NCBI GenBank assembly: GCA_963575745.1
Contig: CAUYUJ010018327.1
Location: forward strand, 1 to 64,000
Direction of reading: 5' to 3'
Length of the DNA stretch: 64,000 nt
From: Prorocentrum cordatum
Lineage: Eukaryota > Sar > Dinophyceae > Prorocentrales > Prorocentraceae
Both the position numbers and the translations under genes were made by a program. Positions 30,775 to 41,544 of this stretch are shown in pieces. The notes beneath the pieces are model-generated. The model did no database searches and had not been told where the DNA came from. It worked only from the letters and a program-made list of their open reading frames with translations. Every line of letters starts with the position of its first letter. Position 1 is the stretch's first letter.

Positions 30775-32180
30775 TTGGGCTTGCAGCAGCAAGCTATTTC
30801 CGAACGGCCATTTGCGGTTGCGGGTCTTTCTGGCTTCGTCCTTATTTGCAGTTTGAGGGATCTCAGCCTTCGCGCTTCGGCTCTCAGGTGCCACGGTCGA
30901 GTCATGGCGGGCCCCCTGGCGGCGGCGCTGGAGGCGGCAAGCATCGCGTGTCCTGGGCTCCGTGGCGCAAGTCGTGGTCGTCGCCCCCGTCTTCACCTGG
31001 GACCGTTGCGGTTCATGGTGGTGGCCATGATGGCGCTGTCTGGCCTCCGCTCAAGCCTGGGCTTCAGTCTGGCGGAGCGGGAGGCAAAGGCAGCTCGCAC
31101 AACCCGCGCTAGACCTGCAGTTGTGCGGGTGTCGGCGCAACGAGGCACGGTTCTACTTATGCAAGCACTGTGGTGCGCTCAAGGCCGACGCTTGCATGGA
31201 GGAGCCCGCTGGTTCGCCCTCAGTTTGGTCGCGAAGTTCCGCGCGGGCCCTCTTCCCGGGGAAAGGGGGTCTTTCCATGGACGCCAAGGCAGGAGGCAAA
31301 CGCGCCAGTTCCCCACCGCCCCCTTCAGAACATCAGCACTATTCTCTGTTTCTTCTGACGGGCATTCGAAACTGGCTGTTCTGCTCGAGAAGCCAGGGGA
31401 CATGGCCGGCGCGGCCCGTCGTCGCGAGCTGGCCAAGCCCGCCCCTTCCGCCAAGGAGCCGCCCGTTCAGCACAAGGTGTCCATGGCGCATTTCCAAGAT
31501 ACGCCAGGTCGAGAAGAGGCTGTCGGCGACGTGTGCGCGGTTCGAAGAATGGAACTTGCAGATGGTACAGCAGCGAGCCTTGGTTGCCAAGTTCACGGAC
31601 GAGCTCGACGAGGTGGAGAAGGATCATCGGCGCTTGGTGCAGCCGCCCCACGCGTCGGTCGAGCCCCCGTCCAACAAGCTAGAGGCCGCACCCACTGTCC
31701 CTCTTGCTTCCATGCTGGACGGCAGCTTCACGAATGATATCATCATTTACCCTGCTGAGCGGCTGGGCTCTTGCGACGTCGACGAGCTTTCCGAGTCCGA
31801 TCAGAGAGAGTTTGATCAGCGGGGCGAACAGCTCAAGGCAGGCATCCAGCAGCTCGCCCGCACTCTTCAGCAAGGCAGTTGAGGAGGTCGAGAAGATCAA
31901 GAAGGCCCACCGCGATGATGCCGCTCGGCTCACCAAGGAGCGCAAGATCAGTGTTGGAGGCAGTGAAGAGTCTGGCGCGCCTGAGGGCGGAGCTCCCACT
32001 GATGCAGCTGCTGGTGGAGGCGAGGAGGCCAGGGGGCAGGCAAAGGGCCAGCCTTCTGTGCCTGCAGGGGAATGCCATGGCCAACCCAGCGAGGGTGGCT
32101 CCCCATCATCACCGGCCCCCTTCTGCGCGATGGCGAGCTGCCGAGATCATGTCTCAAGAGCCCCCTGCAGGAGCGATTGA
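30775..32180 (+). pseudogene. Zinc-finger/coiled-coil protein, retroposed and frame-broken (copy 1)
   Basis: Downstream of the SL relic, protein-like text moves between frames. A Gly/Ser-rich N-part (SHGGPPGGGAGGGKH, about 30892-31112) is followed by LCGCRRNEARFYLCKHCG, a Cys-rich zinc-finger-like motif (about 31119-31175). Then come EKPGDMAGAARRRELAKP in another frame and a long amphipathic segment, QMVQQRALVAKFTDELDEVE to TNDIIIYPAERLGSCDVDEL, in the frame ending at 31882. After a further shift near 31870, VEEVEKIKKAHRDDAARLTK continues to about 32150. At least three frameshifts make it a pseudogene. The layout (zinc motif, spacer, coiled coil, low-complexity tail) matches the locus at 62.2-63.8 kb. 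It resembles a LINE ORF1-type protein, but that is inference. Confidence 0.5.
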
Positions 32181-33750
32181 CTAGTCCTGCTCAAGTTGAC
32201 CTGCAGGGGGCAGCCATCATTTTCAGGATCCAGCTGCCGTTGCTTCTTTGCGCTTTCCGAAAGCGGAGAGCGCTGAACGTTGCTGGCCAGTGCGCGCCTC
32301 CATGGGGGGCGAGGTTTCTCTTGAGTATGCATATCGTCAGCTTGGCTATCCTGTCGTATGATATCTCGTTCTTTCCAAAGGCTGTCGAGGCGCCCGCGGG
32401 CCCCCCGAGCGCCGCGGGCCCGCGGGCCTGCCCGCGGGCCGCCGCTCGCGGGGAACGAGCCGTTGCTGGGCGGGGCAGCGCGGGCGGGGCCTCGACGGCC
32501 CAGGGGGGCGGCTGCCCGGGGGGGCGGCTCGCCAAGCGCCCCGAGGTCCCCCCCCCGAGGCAGGCGCAGCCGCGCGCCCGCGCCATCGGCGTCTGCTGTC
32601 GCGCGCTGGAGTTTGCCAGCGATTCCTCGGATCTGGCCTCTCCGGCCGCCCCGCGGGGCCCCGCCCCGCGCTGGTCGCCGCCCGCTCCCCGAGCGTTGCA
32701 GGGCCTCGCTGCGCGGCGCGGTTAGGCGCGCGCTCTGAAGGGCGCGTCGACTGGTTGCCTCTGGAGCCGCTGGTCTTCAGAAGCTCTCGTTCAGTAGTAG
32801 TCCTTCTGTGCTGGCCATGTTGGGTGGTTTTGCGTCTCCGAGTCAGATGCGCCCTGTCTGCGTCCGCTCAGAGCCACGCCGCCCCGTCGAGTGCATCGCT
32901 GGCCCCGGGGGCCCTGCCTTGAGCGGCGTCGCGCCCCCTTCCCACTCGGACCTGCTGAATTGCGAATAGGACGTTCGGCGAGACGATTCGCCGACCACAG
33001 AGGCACTCCGCCGCCCGAAACCGCAAAACCAGCCAACACAAGCCAAACGGCGACGAAACAGCGGGAGTCAGAAACAATCGCGCCTACGCGCTTACCGCGG
33101 CCGAGGACGAAAGGACATCGCGCGTGCGCGCCAACCGCAGGGCTGAAACCGACGTGCTGGGCCGAGCCCGTGGGCGCGACAGTTACAGGTGGGGACTGCC
33201 CCTCGCCGAAGGGGGAGGAGGGGAAGGAGGAGAAGGAGGGGGAGGAGAGGGAGGGGGAAGCGGGCGGCGAGGGATGGTTCAGGGGCCGCGGGCACCGAGG
33301 GATATTTTAGGGGCCGCGGGCACCGAGGGATGTTTTAGGGGCCAGCCCCTGCCCCCCCCCCTCTCTTCGAGAGCCTTGGAGGTACCCTTCCCCCCCATCT
33401 TCTTCGGCGGTTGGGCCTGGTTGTTTTTGGAAATCCTGGTATTGGCGCTCGGCTTTTCCTGCCGCTGAGCTTCCGCCTTTCCCTCTCCGGGGCCCTGGAG
33501 GCTTCTTTCTTTTCCCTGGTGGCAGGGGGCCTTTTTCGTGTGAAGGGGATTCCCCCCTGCGCATCGGGCGCCTGCGCGCGGCGGCCGCCGCGGGCCGCGC
33601 GCTGTCGGCCACGTCGGAGAGACATAGGGCCGCTAGCACCCGAGCATTCGAGGGGGAGGGGGAGGAGGAGGAGGAAAGCGGAAGGCTCTCGGCCCAATAT
33701 GCACCAACCCAAGACGATTTCCAGGGGCTTCCCAGGGTGCGGATTTGTGC
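32181..33750. other. GC-rich spacer, no supported gene
   Basis: 32370-32730 is very GC-rich (GCCGCGGGCCCGCGGGCC), giving open frames everywhere. 33195-33265 is a G-rich polypurine tract. 33276-33345 holds two to three copies of a 34-bp unit (GGGGCCGCGGGCACCGAGGG ATRTTTTA). The rest is unique. No domain recognised. Confidence 0.45.
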
Positions 33751-33754
33751 TGCA

Positions 33755-33952
33755 CTTGCCAACCAGTCAACCCAACGAGCCCGACCAGCCAATCAACCAG
33801 CCAACCAGCCCGACCAATCAACCAACCAACCAGCCAACCAACCAGCCAACCAACCAGCCAACCAGCCAACCAGCCCAACCAGCCAACCAACCAACCAGCC
33901 AATCAACCACCAACCAGCCAATCAATCAACCAACCAACCAGCCCAACCAACT
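33755..33952. repeat. (AACCAACCAGCC)n minisatellite
   Basis: Units of CCAACCAGCCAA and CCAACCAATCAA. The same repeat occurs at 43740-43860, 44580-44612, 45000-45110, 45385-45510 and 45900-45930, in each case immediately before a copy of the sequence that starts ACATCTTCGTCCAACTG or its relative. Confidence 0.95.
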
Positions 33953-34144
33953 TTGCGCGGGACACCTGCTGGAGGGCAGTTTAGGTCACCCGTCCAACTT
34001 TTGCGCGGGACACCTGCTGGAGGGCAGTTTAGGTCACCCGTCCAACTTTTGCGCGGGACACCTGCTGGAGGGCAGTTTAGGTCACCCGTCCAACTTTTGC
34101 GCGGGACACCTGCTGGAGGGCAGTTTAGGTCACCCTAGGTCCAG
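33953..34144 (+). repeat. 48-bp tandem repeat, four near-identical units
   Basis: TTGCGCGGGACACCTGCTGG followed by AGGGCAGTTTAGGTCACCCG recurs every 48 bp at 33953, 34001, 34049 and 34097. It corresponds to the first ~50 bp of the ~370-bp repeat at 43.86-45.97 kb (ACACAGGGCACCTGCTGGAG, GGCGGTTTAGGTCGCC), here amplified alone. The high identity implies recent amplification. Confidence 0.95.
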
Positions 34145-34164
34145 GCGTGCGATGGGCGAAACCC

Positions 34165-35214
34165 GAGAGAATTATTCACTGAGTGGAGCTCCCCGTATGT
34201 GCATTCATTAGCATGGACCCGCCAGCCGCGAGCGTCTAGGCGCAAGAATGTTCGAGTATACATTGGCTGGAGTACGGTCTGGGAGGGAATCTAATTGTGA
34301 ATGGGTTGGAGTGTGAATGAGTTTCAGTAGTATCAGGTCTCTGCACCTGAGCTTGGGGTTTCCTGGGGCCTCTTGAAACCTCTTGGGGCTTCCTGTAGCC
34401 TCCTGGGGTCTCGTGTGGCCTCTGGGGGCCTCCTGGAGCCTCCTAGGGCATCCTGGGGAGGATTCGTGCCCCAGGAGAGGCCCAACCTGCAGGAACAGAG
34501 GTACATAAAACATGGCGGGTTGGAGCCACAGGCGAAAGGTAATATATCGGAACACACGTAAACCATCAAGGAATTGTGTTGTAGGGGAGGTTGAGTTTGT
34601 AGGAACATACGTACAACACTGTACAACACTTAGGAGTGGATGCGCAGGAATAGGGCATTCTATATAAACATACGCACAGCACTTCGGATTCGTGCTCCAG
34701 GGGGGGGGGGGGGGGGCAATCTATAGGAGCACGCGTACAGCACATGGGATTGGAGCCACTCCTGTGGCCTTCTGGGGCCTCCTACTCCTGGGGGCTCGTG
34801 GGGTTTCTGGTTTCCTGGAACCTCTTGGAGCCCCTTAGGGCCTCCTGGGGTCTCCTGTGGTCCTCTGGGGGTTCCTGTGGTCGTTTGTGGCCTTGTGGTG
34901 CATCCTGGAGCCTGCTGGAGCATCCTGTGGCAGCCTAGCAGGATCCGTGGCCTCATGTGGCCAGCACAATAAGCAAGCCGCTCGACACATCCTTAAGATC
35001 TGGCACCCCTGGGGTGCGAAAGCCAGCGCCTCGCTCGAGATATCCTCAAGATCTGCTGCGAAAGCGGACGATGTTGGGCATGCAACCAGGCACATTATTC
35101 GATACATCCCCGCCATCTAGGCGCGAACGGGAGAGTGAGGTACCCCCTGGGAGCTCCCCCTTGGGGGTGTTGAAACCCGCGCTTCGCTCGATACATTCTC
35201 AGACTTTGCTCCGC

Positions 35215-35300
<86 letters not shown>

Positions 35301-35310
35301 TCATCACCAT
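34165..35310 (+). repeat. Composite repeat, copy 1 (partner of the intron at 50.1-51.1 kb)
   Basis: Ordered parts: a leader with ATTCACTGAGTGGAGCTCCC, CGTATGTGCATT and AGCATGGACCCGCC (34165-34290); blocks of CTCCTGGGGCCTCCTGGAGC units (34360-34460 and 34760-34940); modules around CGCTCGAGATATCCTCAAGA (34980-35200); then a (CAT)n(CAG)n microsatellite (35215-35310). The same parts in the same order make up 50120-50945. A homopolymer G run sits at 34700-34715. Confidence 0.8.
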
Positions 35311-35464
35311 CACCATGACCGTCACAATCAGCATCAGCATCATCAGCATCATCGCCACCACCACCATGGCATAACAGAGCATAACGTAGCATACCATAAC
35401 GTACCGCAACCTAACATATTTCGCTTGGGCCTTTGAGAGGCCTGGACAGAGGTCCGCTAGCCAG

Positions 35465-35640
35465 TAACTCCAGTAACTCCTCCTCCACCTCCTCCTCCTC
35501 CTCCTACCTCCTCCTCCTCCTCCTCCTCCTCCTCCTCCTCCTCCTCCTACCTCCTCCTCCTCGGTCCCCTCATCATCCTCCTCCCCCTCCTCATCCGCCC
35601 TCTCCTTTTCCTCCTCCTCATCATCTTCCTCCTAACTACT
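35465..35640. repeat. (CTC)n pyrimidine tract
   Basis: Runs of CTC triplets with short interruptions, next to the 3' end of the following minus-strand gene. 35641-35750 is the presumed 3' flank of that gene. Confidence 0.9.
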
Positions 35641-35750
35641 CCTCCCAAGAAGTCCCCAGGGCCCCAGGAAGACCAAGATCCCAAGCGTCCCAAGTGGCCC
35701 CCTAGGATGATCGACTCTCCGTTCGCACCACACCCTGAGGCACGATTCAC

Positions 35751-38144
35751 TCACGATTGATCTGACAACGGCGCCGCCGCTGCCGCCGCCGGCTGCAAGC
35801 TCTGGCTGACCGCCTCAGCCGTGTTCTTCGCCTCCCCCTCTGGGTACAACTGCCCCCACCCCTTGACCTGCTCGCAGACGTCCTGGGGCAGGCCCTGGAG
35901 GAAGCTGAGCCTCAAGCCGTGGCACGGATCCTTCGTGATCTCCCAGACGAGGTAGTGGGGCGGCATCACCAGCAACGAATTCTCAACGGCATTGGTGCCC
36001 ACCAGGAACGGCTTCATCTTGCCGAGGTCGTCTTCGGAAATCTCCTTGAGGGCCCAGGTCTGCAGGCTCGCGGCGTTGATGTCGTCAACCTTCGTGCTGG
36101 CATGATCCTTCGCGAAAGCCAGGAGCTCGCCACACGGCGCGGCGATGACCATCCTTTCGCCACCAACCTGGAAACGGGCCGTCGGCAAACAGTTGAAGTC
36201 TGGCCCGAAGGTGTTCTGCTTCCCAGCCACGCCGTACATCGAGACTCCCATCTTCGCGGCCAATCCCGATGACACTTCCTTTGGGGCAACTGGGAGATGC
36301 TCGAATAATTTGTTGATCGCGCCAGCGATGTCCTCCTTGCCGTTGCACTTCAGCTTGCAGTGCGCTCGCCCAGATACCTTCACTGGGGTTGAAGACAAAT
36401 ACCCCTGCTTGAAGATGTCGAGGTTCGTCTTAACTTCGGCCCCATTCGCGCTCACAATGAACTCCATGATCGAGCTGCACTTCTTCACGATGAACGGCTT
36501 GGTGAGGTCGGGCTTGTCACTGAGAGCATCGGCGTCGGACTCGTATGCGTGCATCGGCTGCGCGTAGCTAAAGCCCTTCTCGAACATGGCGCCCGCGTCC
36601 TGCTTCGCGGCCGGCTGCTGCTGCTGCTGCTGCTTGGCAGCCGTCTTGGCAGCCGTCCTTATCTTCTTCTGTTCGTCTCTCGCTTTCTGTCTTTCCTCAG
36701 CTTTCTTCCTAGCCTCTTCCGCCTTTTGCGCCTTCTTCTTCTGGGTCTCGCGATCCTTCATGGCGGCCTTCAGCTCAGCGGATGCAGCGGCGAGAGACGA
36801 TGCCAGCTCAGTGTATGCGGCTTCGATGTCATTGAGCTGCAACTCCATCTGTTTGAGCTCATCTGGTGCCTTGGCCGTCTTCAACTCCAGAATCTTCGCG
36901 TGGAAAACTCGCAGCGTCACTAACTTCTCTGGGGATCCGCACGGCTTATGCTCCATCGAGGAGAGGGCATCCCTCATGCGCTGGACGGTGTCGTCGAGGT
37001 CCGGCGGGGCTGGCGGCGAATCAGGCACATCCTCCCCGTAGCCCTCGATCACGATGTTCGCCAAGCTCAGCCTCTCTCGAACAACGGCCTTGTATTCCTC
37101 TGCGTCAGTCGCGTCCTTAAGTTCTTCCACATCTGCCACTGTCCTGGTAACCGCATGCTTCAGCGAGGGCTGCACCTTGAACACCAGCGCACTTTTCCAA
37201 GAGTCGTGGGCTCGCAAGCGGATGAGCGACAAGTCGCCCTTCTTGCTGTCGCTACCCTGTCCCCCACTGGCGCCGCCGCCGCCCCCCGCCGAGCCGCTGG
37301 GCGTAGCCTTGGGGGCAGTCTTGCGCTTCACAGGGGTCCTGAGGTCGCCGTCGTCGTCATCGGAAGCCTGGCCGTCGGTGGGAGCTGCCCTCTTACCAGC
37401 ACTGGAAGACGCAGCCCCGTTCTTCTCCGCGTAGAGCTTGAAACCCTCGTCGGTGTCGACCGCCATGTCCCCGCTCTTCGCCTCCTTGCTGACCCGCTCG
37501 GCTCGATGGCCACCCTTGGTCTCTTTAAACTCGTTGATGAAGGTCTTCACCCTGACTCGAACCCTCTCTGGATACTTCTTGTTGTCACCGTCCAAGTCGT
37601 AGTCAGTGGTGCCCTTGTACTTCTTCACAGCCTCGTTCCACTTTTCGGTGATCTCCTGCGGGGTGAACTTCTTTTTCAAGTAGAACTCTTCGTGTTCGAA
37701 GAGGTCCATCATTTGGCTCTCATCGCCCGCCTGACTCACATCGGACTTCTCCATGATCTCAACCAGTCGGGCAACCTTGTAGATTGGTCGGGTCTTACCA
37801 CGCCCGCGCGAAGCACACGTCAACTTGTAGTCGTTCAGCATTTTCCTGAAGATCACGGGATTCTTCAAGCCATCTTCGTACTTATCCAGCCACCCGTTGA
37901 TCTGCGCATCTTTTTTCATGGCATCCATCTCGCGCTTGTCGTCGTGGCAGACCGGGTTGTTGCCGCAGCATGCCCTCTCGGGGTCCAAGCAGATGAAGCA
38001 CACCTTCTTGGCCGCCTTGGCACTGGGAGCGGCGCCGCTGCCGCGGCGGCTGGCGGCAGATCCCTTGCCTCTCTTCCCGCCAGGCGCACCCTCGGGAGGA
38101 AGAGCCGCCTCCTCCGCCTCGAAGTCCATGGCACCTTCTGCCAT
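35751..38144 (-). CDS. Unknown 797-aa protein with Cys/His cluster and coiled coil
   Basis: One uninterrupted frame of 797 codons from ATG at 38144 to TGA at 35751. Residues 1-47 are acidic then Gly/Ser/Lys-rich. Cysteines 49, 52, 59, 60, 66 with His67 (CFICLDPERACCGNNPVCH) form a likely zinc-binding cluster. Residues 80-210 are a charged helical region (GWLDKYEDGLKNPVIFRKML). An Asp- and Gly-rich linker follows, then about residues 420-510 form a Lys/Glu/Ala/Gln-rich coiled coil ending in a run of six Gln. The last ~270 residues (from PDLTKPFIVKKCSS) look globular. I do not recognise the family; it could be a chromatin or element-encoded nucleic-acid-binding protein. It lies 541 bp downstream of the methyltransferase-like gene on the same strand. 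The intact long frame argues for a functional or recent gene. The absence of introns is unusual beside its neighbours and may mean retroposition. Confidence 0.75.
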   Translation of the reverse strand: MAEGAMDFEAEEAALPPEGAPGGKRGKGSAASRRGSGAAPSAKAAKKVCFICLDPERACCGNNPVCHDDKREMDAMKKDAQINGWLDKYEDGLKNPVIFRKMLNDYKLTCASRGRGKTRPIYKVARLVEIMEKSDVSQAGDESQMMDLFEHEEFYLKKKFTPQEITEKWNEAVKKYKGTTDYDLDGDNKKYPERVRVRVKTFINEFKETKGGHRAERVSKEAKSGDMAVDTDEGFKLYAEKNGAASSSAGKRAAPTDGQASDDDDGDLRTPVKRKTAPKATPSGSAGGGGGASGGQGSDSKKGDLSLIRLRAHDSWKSALVFKVQPSLKHAVTRTVADVEELKDATDAEEYKAVVRERLSLANIVIEGYGEDVPDSPPAPPDLDDTVQRMRDALSSMEHKPCGSPEKLVTLRVFHAKILELKTAKAPDELKQMELQLNDIEAAYTELASSLAAASAELKAAMKDRETQKKKAQKAEEARKKAEERQKARDEQKKIRTAAKTAAKQQQQQQPAAKQDAGAMFEKGFSYAQPMHAYESDADALSDKPDLTKPFIVKKCSSIMEFIVSANGAEVKTNLDIFKQGYLSSTPVKVSGRAHCKLKCNGKEDIAGAINKLFEHLPVAPKEVSSGLAAKMGVSMYGVAGKQNTFGPDFNCLPTARFQVGGERMVIAAPCGELLAFAKDHASTKVDDINAASLQTWALKEISEDDLGKMKPFLVGTNAVENSLLVMPPHYLVWEITKDPCHGLRLSFLQGLPQDVCEQVKGWGQLYPEGEAKNTAEAVSQSLQPAAAAAAPLSDQS

Positions 38145-38685
38145 GGTGGTGGCTTTCGATGGTCCTTATGCCCAACTGCTTGCCTGAGTAATTACGGCTA
38201 TGGGGCCAATGTTTGATTTGGGCAATGTTTGATCATGATTTGGGCAATGTTTGACTTGGGCCATGGGTTTCATTGGAGCAATGCGTGATCTAGGCACTTT
38301 GATGCCATGCATTATCTACATTGCTGTTGCCGCCCTCGGAGGAGGGAGGGCGAGATGGGAGAGAGGGGCGAGCGGCAGGACGTCTTGCGATGAGGAACCC
38401 TTGATGGGGAACGACGTCCCTCCCTTGGAGGCCCCAGCTGAGACCATATGTACGTTTCTACGTTCCCTACGAGGGGGGCTCGAGGATCTTGGAAACTTCT
38501 CCGATACCAAATTGGCCCTTATTCCAACGTTTTTTTATCTCTGGAAGGCGGAGGGGATTTCAACGGGAAGCGGTCTCTGACCGAAAGAATCGAAGCGTTC
38601 GGGCACAGGGCTCGGGCAGATGCGGGCCGCGAGGCAGCTGCAGGCTAGATGGCCACCACAAGGCCTATCACTGATCACCCGTACT
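38145..38685. other. Spacer between two minus-strand genes
   Basis: Contains direct repeats of TTTGGGCAATGTTTGA (38205-38260) and a weak spliced-leader-like segment at 38183-38203 (minus), 39 nt upstream of the ATG of the 797-codon gene. No gene. Confidence 0.5.
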
Positions 38686-40581
38686 CTAGTCGCTGTCACT
38701 GCCATCGATATCGTCGCCCGCCTCCGCGCCGGCGCTCGCGATGAAGGCGTCCTCGGGATACCAAATAGTAGGGAGAACCTCCTGGCCCCCTGTGACCTCC
38801 GAGACTTCAATGTCGTCGCCCTGGCCCTCTGCGACCTCGGAGACCTCAATGTCGTCGGCCTGGCCCTGCGTGACCTCAGAAACCTCGATGTCGTGGTCGC
38901 TCTGCTCGGACGCATCGCAACTCAAAGAAGAATTCACCCTGCGGTAATCCAAGCTCAAGGTGCTACGCTGGACCGCCCGGCTCAGCACGTACCCGACCAC
39001 TTCGCCCGGGCATTGGGCATGCATGGCCAGGCCAGCTAGCTTCCTGATGTCGCTGGTCGAAATCACGTTCATCTTCAAAAGGTCGGGCCAGTTGCAGTCA
39101 GGCTGGTCGTCGCAAAGAAAAGGAAACGCTGGAATCCCTTGCATGACGAGGTGCTCCGCAGCAATAGCTGTCCGCTGTAAGCCGCTGTGGTACATGATCG
39201 AACCGTGCAGCAGCGGAGGCACGAACGGGCCAGGGCAGGAAAACCCAAGTTCCTGGTTGATGTCTGCCACGACGCCTGGGCCATACTGGCGTTCAGCATC
39301 ACTGACCTGCTCATTCGCGCGACGGCTCTGACTTGGTGTCAGCAACTTCAGGGAGTCGTACCTCGAAGACTCATCCATGGGCACCTTGCTCTTCTGCTTC
39401 GCGATCTCCGACCACTCGGCCTGCTGTTGCGCGTCTGGGGCGCAGAAAAGATCCTCGGACTTCATCACGACCTTCTTGCTGTACAGCAGCTCGAACTCTT
39501 CTGGCGACCCCAACCACTCGAAGACGTCTTTCCGCAGCATGGCTGTGTACTTCCTCGGCCGTCGCACTGGCAGGCCGAACGTCCACGGCGAAACCCTGAA
39601 GACGGCAATGGTGTACCTGCCGAGCGCCCCCCTCCAACGAGAACGTATGGGAAGATGAGAGGGAGAGAGGGATATCTATATATATATATATATCTATGTA
39701 TACATGTATGGAGGGCACGTGTCCTTGAAGAAGTACTCTAGTATGCCCTCTGGGTGCAACTCGGTGATCTCGTGGATGACAACGAGCGGCCTGGTGCGAA
39801 GGATGCTCAAACACCACATGAGGAAGGTCGCGAAGTTGTCGTGGGACGTCTTGGCACCTGAGCCCATGAACGCAAATGCGTAACACTCGGTACCCGAAAC
39901 ATGGATGGTGAGCGGCTCCGTGAAATCGTCATTCGGGAAATGCTGCACGAACGGTGGCGCTGCGTGGCCTGTCTGGATGTCCTTCATGACGCGGTCGTCT
40001 GGCAAGACCCTCTCCATGTTGGTCTTCATGAACTCCCACATGTCCTCGAACTTTTTGCGCCGCTGCGGCGGCTCCATCTTGTCGTCTGGCATCATCCTGT
40101 TGATCTCAGCTGCGACGTCCGGCGGGATCTGCTCCATGATGTCATTGAAGATGTGCGCCGCCCCAGTGCGATAGCCAGCGCTCAAGGCGATCTGGGCGGA
40201 AGGCGAAGGGTCCACCGAACACCATATTTTAGGATGCGTTGGTGGGCACATGTCGTGAAAGGCGCCAAGAGCAAGGCAAATGGACCGCTCACCATTGCCT
40301 GTCCCAGAATGATCAGAGAACACGATAACGCCTTTACGCAAATTGTTCCTCAGGCACATCACTCTAGCGTGACAGTCAACTGAGTCGGGGTTGGTTGTGT
40401 CGTCAGCGAACTGATAGTGCCACTTGAACGCATCTCGTAACGATGAGGGACCTGCTGGAAGATGATCCCGAGCTTCTGTGAAACCATGGCTGCCAGGATG
40501 CGCTTGCCCTGGCACTGCATTGCGCCGACCCTTCAGATTCAATGGGTCGGTCGCTCCCGACTCCAAGGTACGTTTGCCCAT
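38686..40581 (-). CDS. C5-cytosine DNA methyltransferase-like protein (597 aa, two exons)
   Basis: Joining 40581-39719 to 39616-38686 gives 1794 nt, 598 codons including stop. Motifs in order: VFSDHSGTGNGERS (87-100), the SAM-binding motif I; VSGTECYAFAFMG (228-240), with Cys233 in the place of the catalytic Cys of motif IV; HEITELHP (270-277), keeping the Glu of the ENV motif; and VSPWTFGLPVRRPRKYTAM (296-314), motif VIII. Splicing joins ..EYFFKDT to YTIAVF.. in frame, as this family requires. The C-terminus has three copies of an acidic DIEVSEV repeat. C5-methyltransferases add methyl to cytosine in DNA, and dinoflagellates have many, some inside mobile elements. The Pro before the Cys and the Asn-Val of ENV are not conserved, so activity is uncertain. 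The start at 40581 is the first ATG after a poorly conserved stretch; an ATG at 40671 is possible. Confidence 0.65.
39617..39718 (-). other. 102-bp GT-AG intron in the methyltransferase-like gene
   Basis: On the minus strand the intron starts GTGCCCTCC at 39718 and ends CGGCAG at 39617, with a (TA)n microsatellite inside. Removing it keeps one frame and restores the conserved stretch before SPWTFGLPV. Read through, the frame stops 8 codons into the intron (CPPYMYT). Confidence 0.8.
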
Positions 40582-41540
40582 GAAGCCCCGCCGCTGGGCG
40601 GCAGCAGGGAAGCTCAACTTGCAAAAAATCACTCGACACAGTGATGAGCTTCGGAAAGGGAAAGGCAGCATCCAAACGAGTGTGGCAAGCGGTAAGGGGA
40701 GTTTGTGTGTTTCCAGCAGACTCACTCATACTCAGGCTCACCCTCAAACTCGCCCATCCATGGACTCACTCGCATTCAGACCAATTCGTTCGCTCTCACT
40801 CACAATCGAACTCCTTATCAATCAGACTCTTTTTGTTTTATCGCCTGCTTTGCCACGATGGCTGCATGACTGGGCCTGCCGAACACAAATATTCGGGTAC
40901 ACTCTTACTACACGTCTAAGAATACGGGTACATATATCAAGATCGCACGTGCAAAAGACTAGGGAGGCCCCACATGTTAGTTAAGATTCGGTTTTGTTTC
41001 TGTGGGGCAGAAGAACGCACACTTCCCACGGCGGGTGGAAACAACGATCACACGTGCAGAAGACTGTCATACCCAGACTCTGTCATACCCAGACTCAATC
41101 ATACCCTTTCTCTGGCATCCTTACCAATCAGACTCGACCATACGCAGACTCGATCACCATCATCTCGAGCATCAATCAATCAGACCCAATCTGCCTTGGA
41201 GGACCACCTTTGAAAACAGGCGTGCGTGTACGTATATACATACCCGAATGCGTATACATGTTTTACCTTCGTGCGTGTCATGTTTCACATACATATATAC
41301 CTACATGCATACATACACACATACATACATACACATACATACATGCATGCACGTGCATATACATACACACATATATGCGTGTATACACATATGGATATGA
41401 ATGTACATGCACGTATTCATATACATATGCATCGACATACACATATAATATCCATATACATGCACATATACATAGACATGCGCAAACACATACATTGTTG
41501 TTCCTGCCCCACTCTCTCCGACCGCGCCGCTGACATAATG
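40582..41540. repeat. CTCACTCA-type spacer and (ACAT)n microsatellite
   Basis: 40690-41200 is unique to mildly repetitive (ACTCATACTCAGGCTCACCC; TCATACCCAGACTCTG twice). 41225-41490 is a long (ACAT)n/(CATA)n run. Tyr/Met/Val-rich or His/Thr-rich frames are by-products. Confidence 0.8.
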
Positions 41541-41544
41541 CAAA

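Noticed and set aside
40612-40640. Leader relic upstream of the methyltransferase-like gene (TTTTTTGCAAG)
   Set aside because: Only 7 of 21 positions match when aligned at the 3' end.
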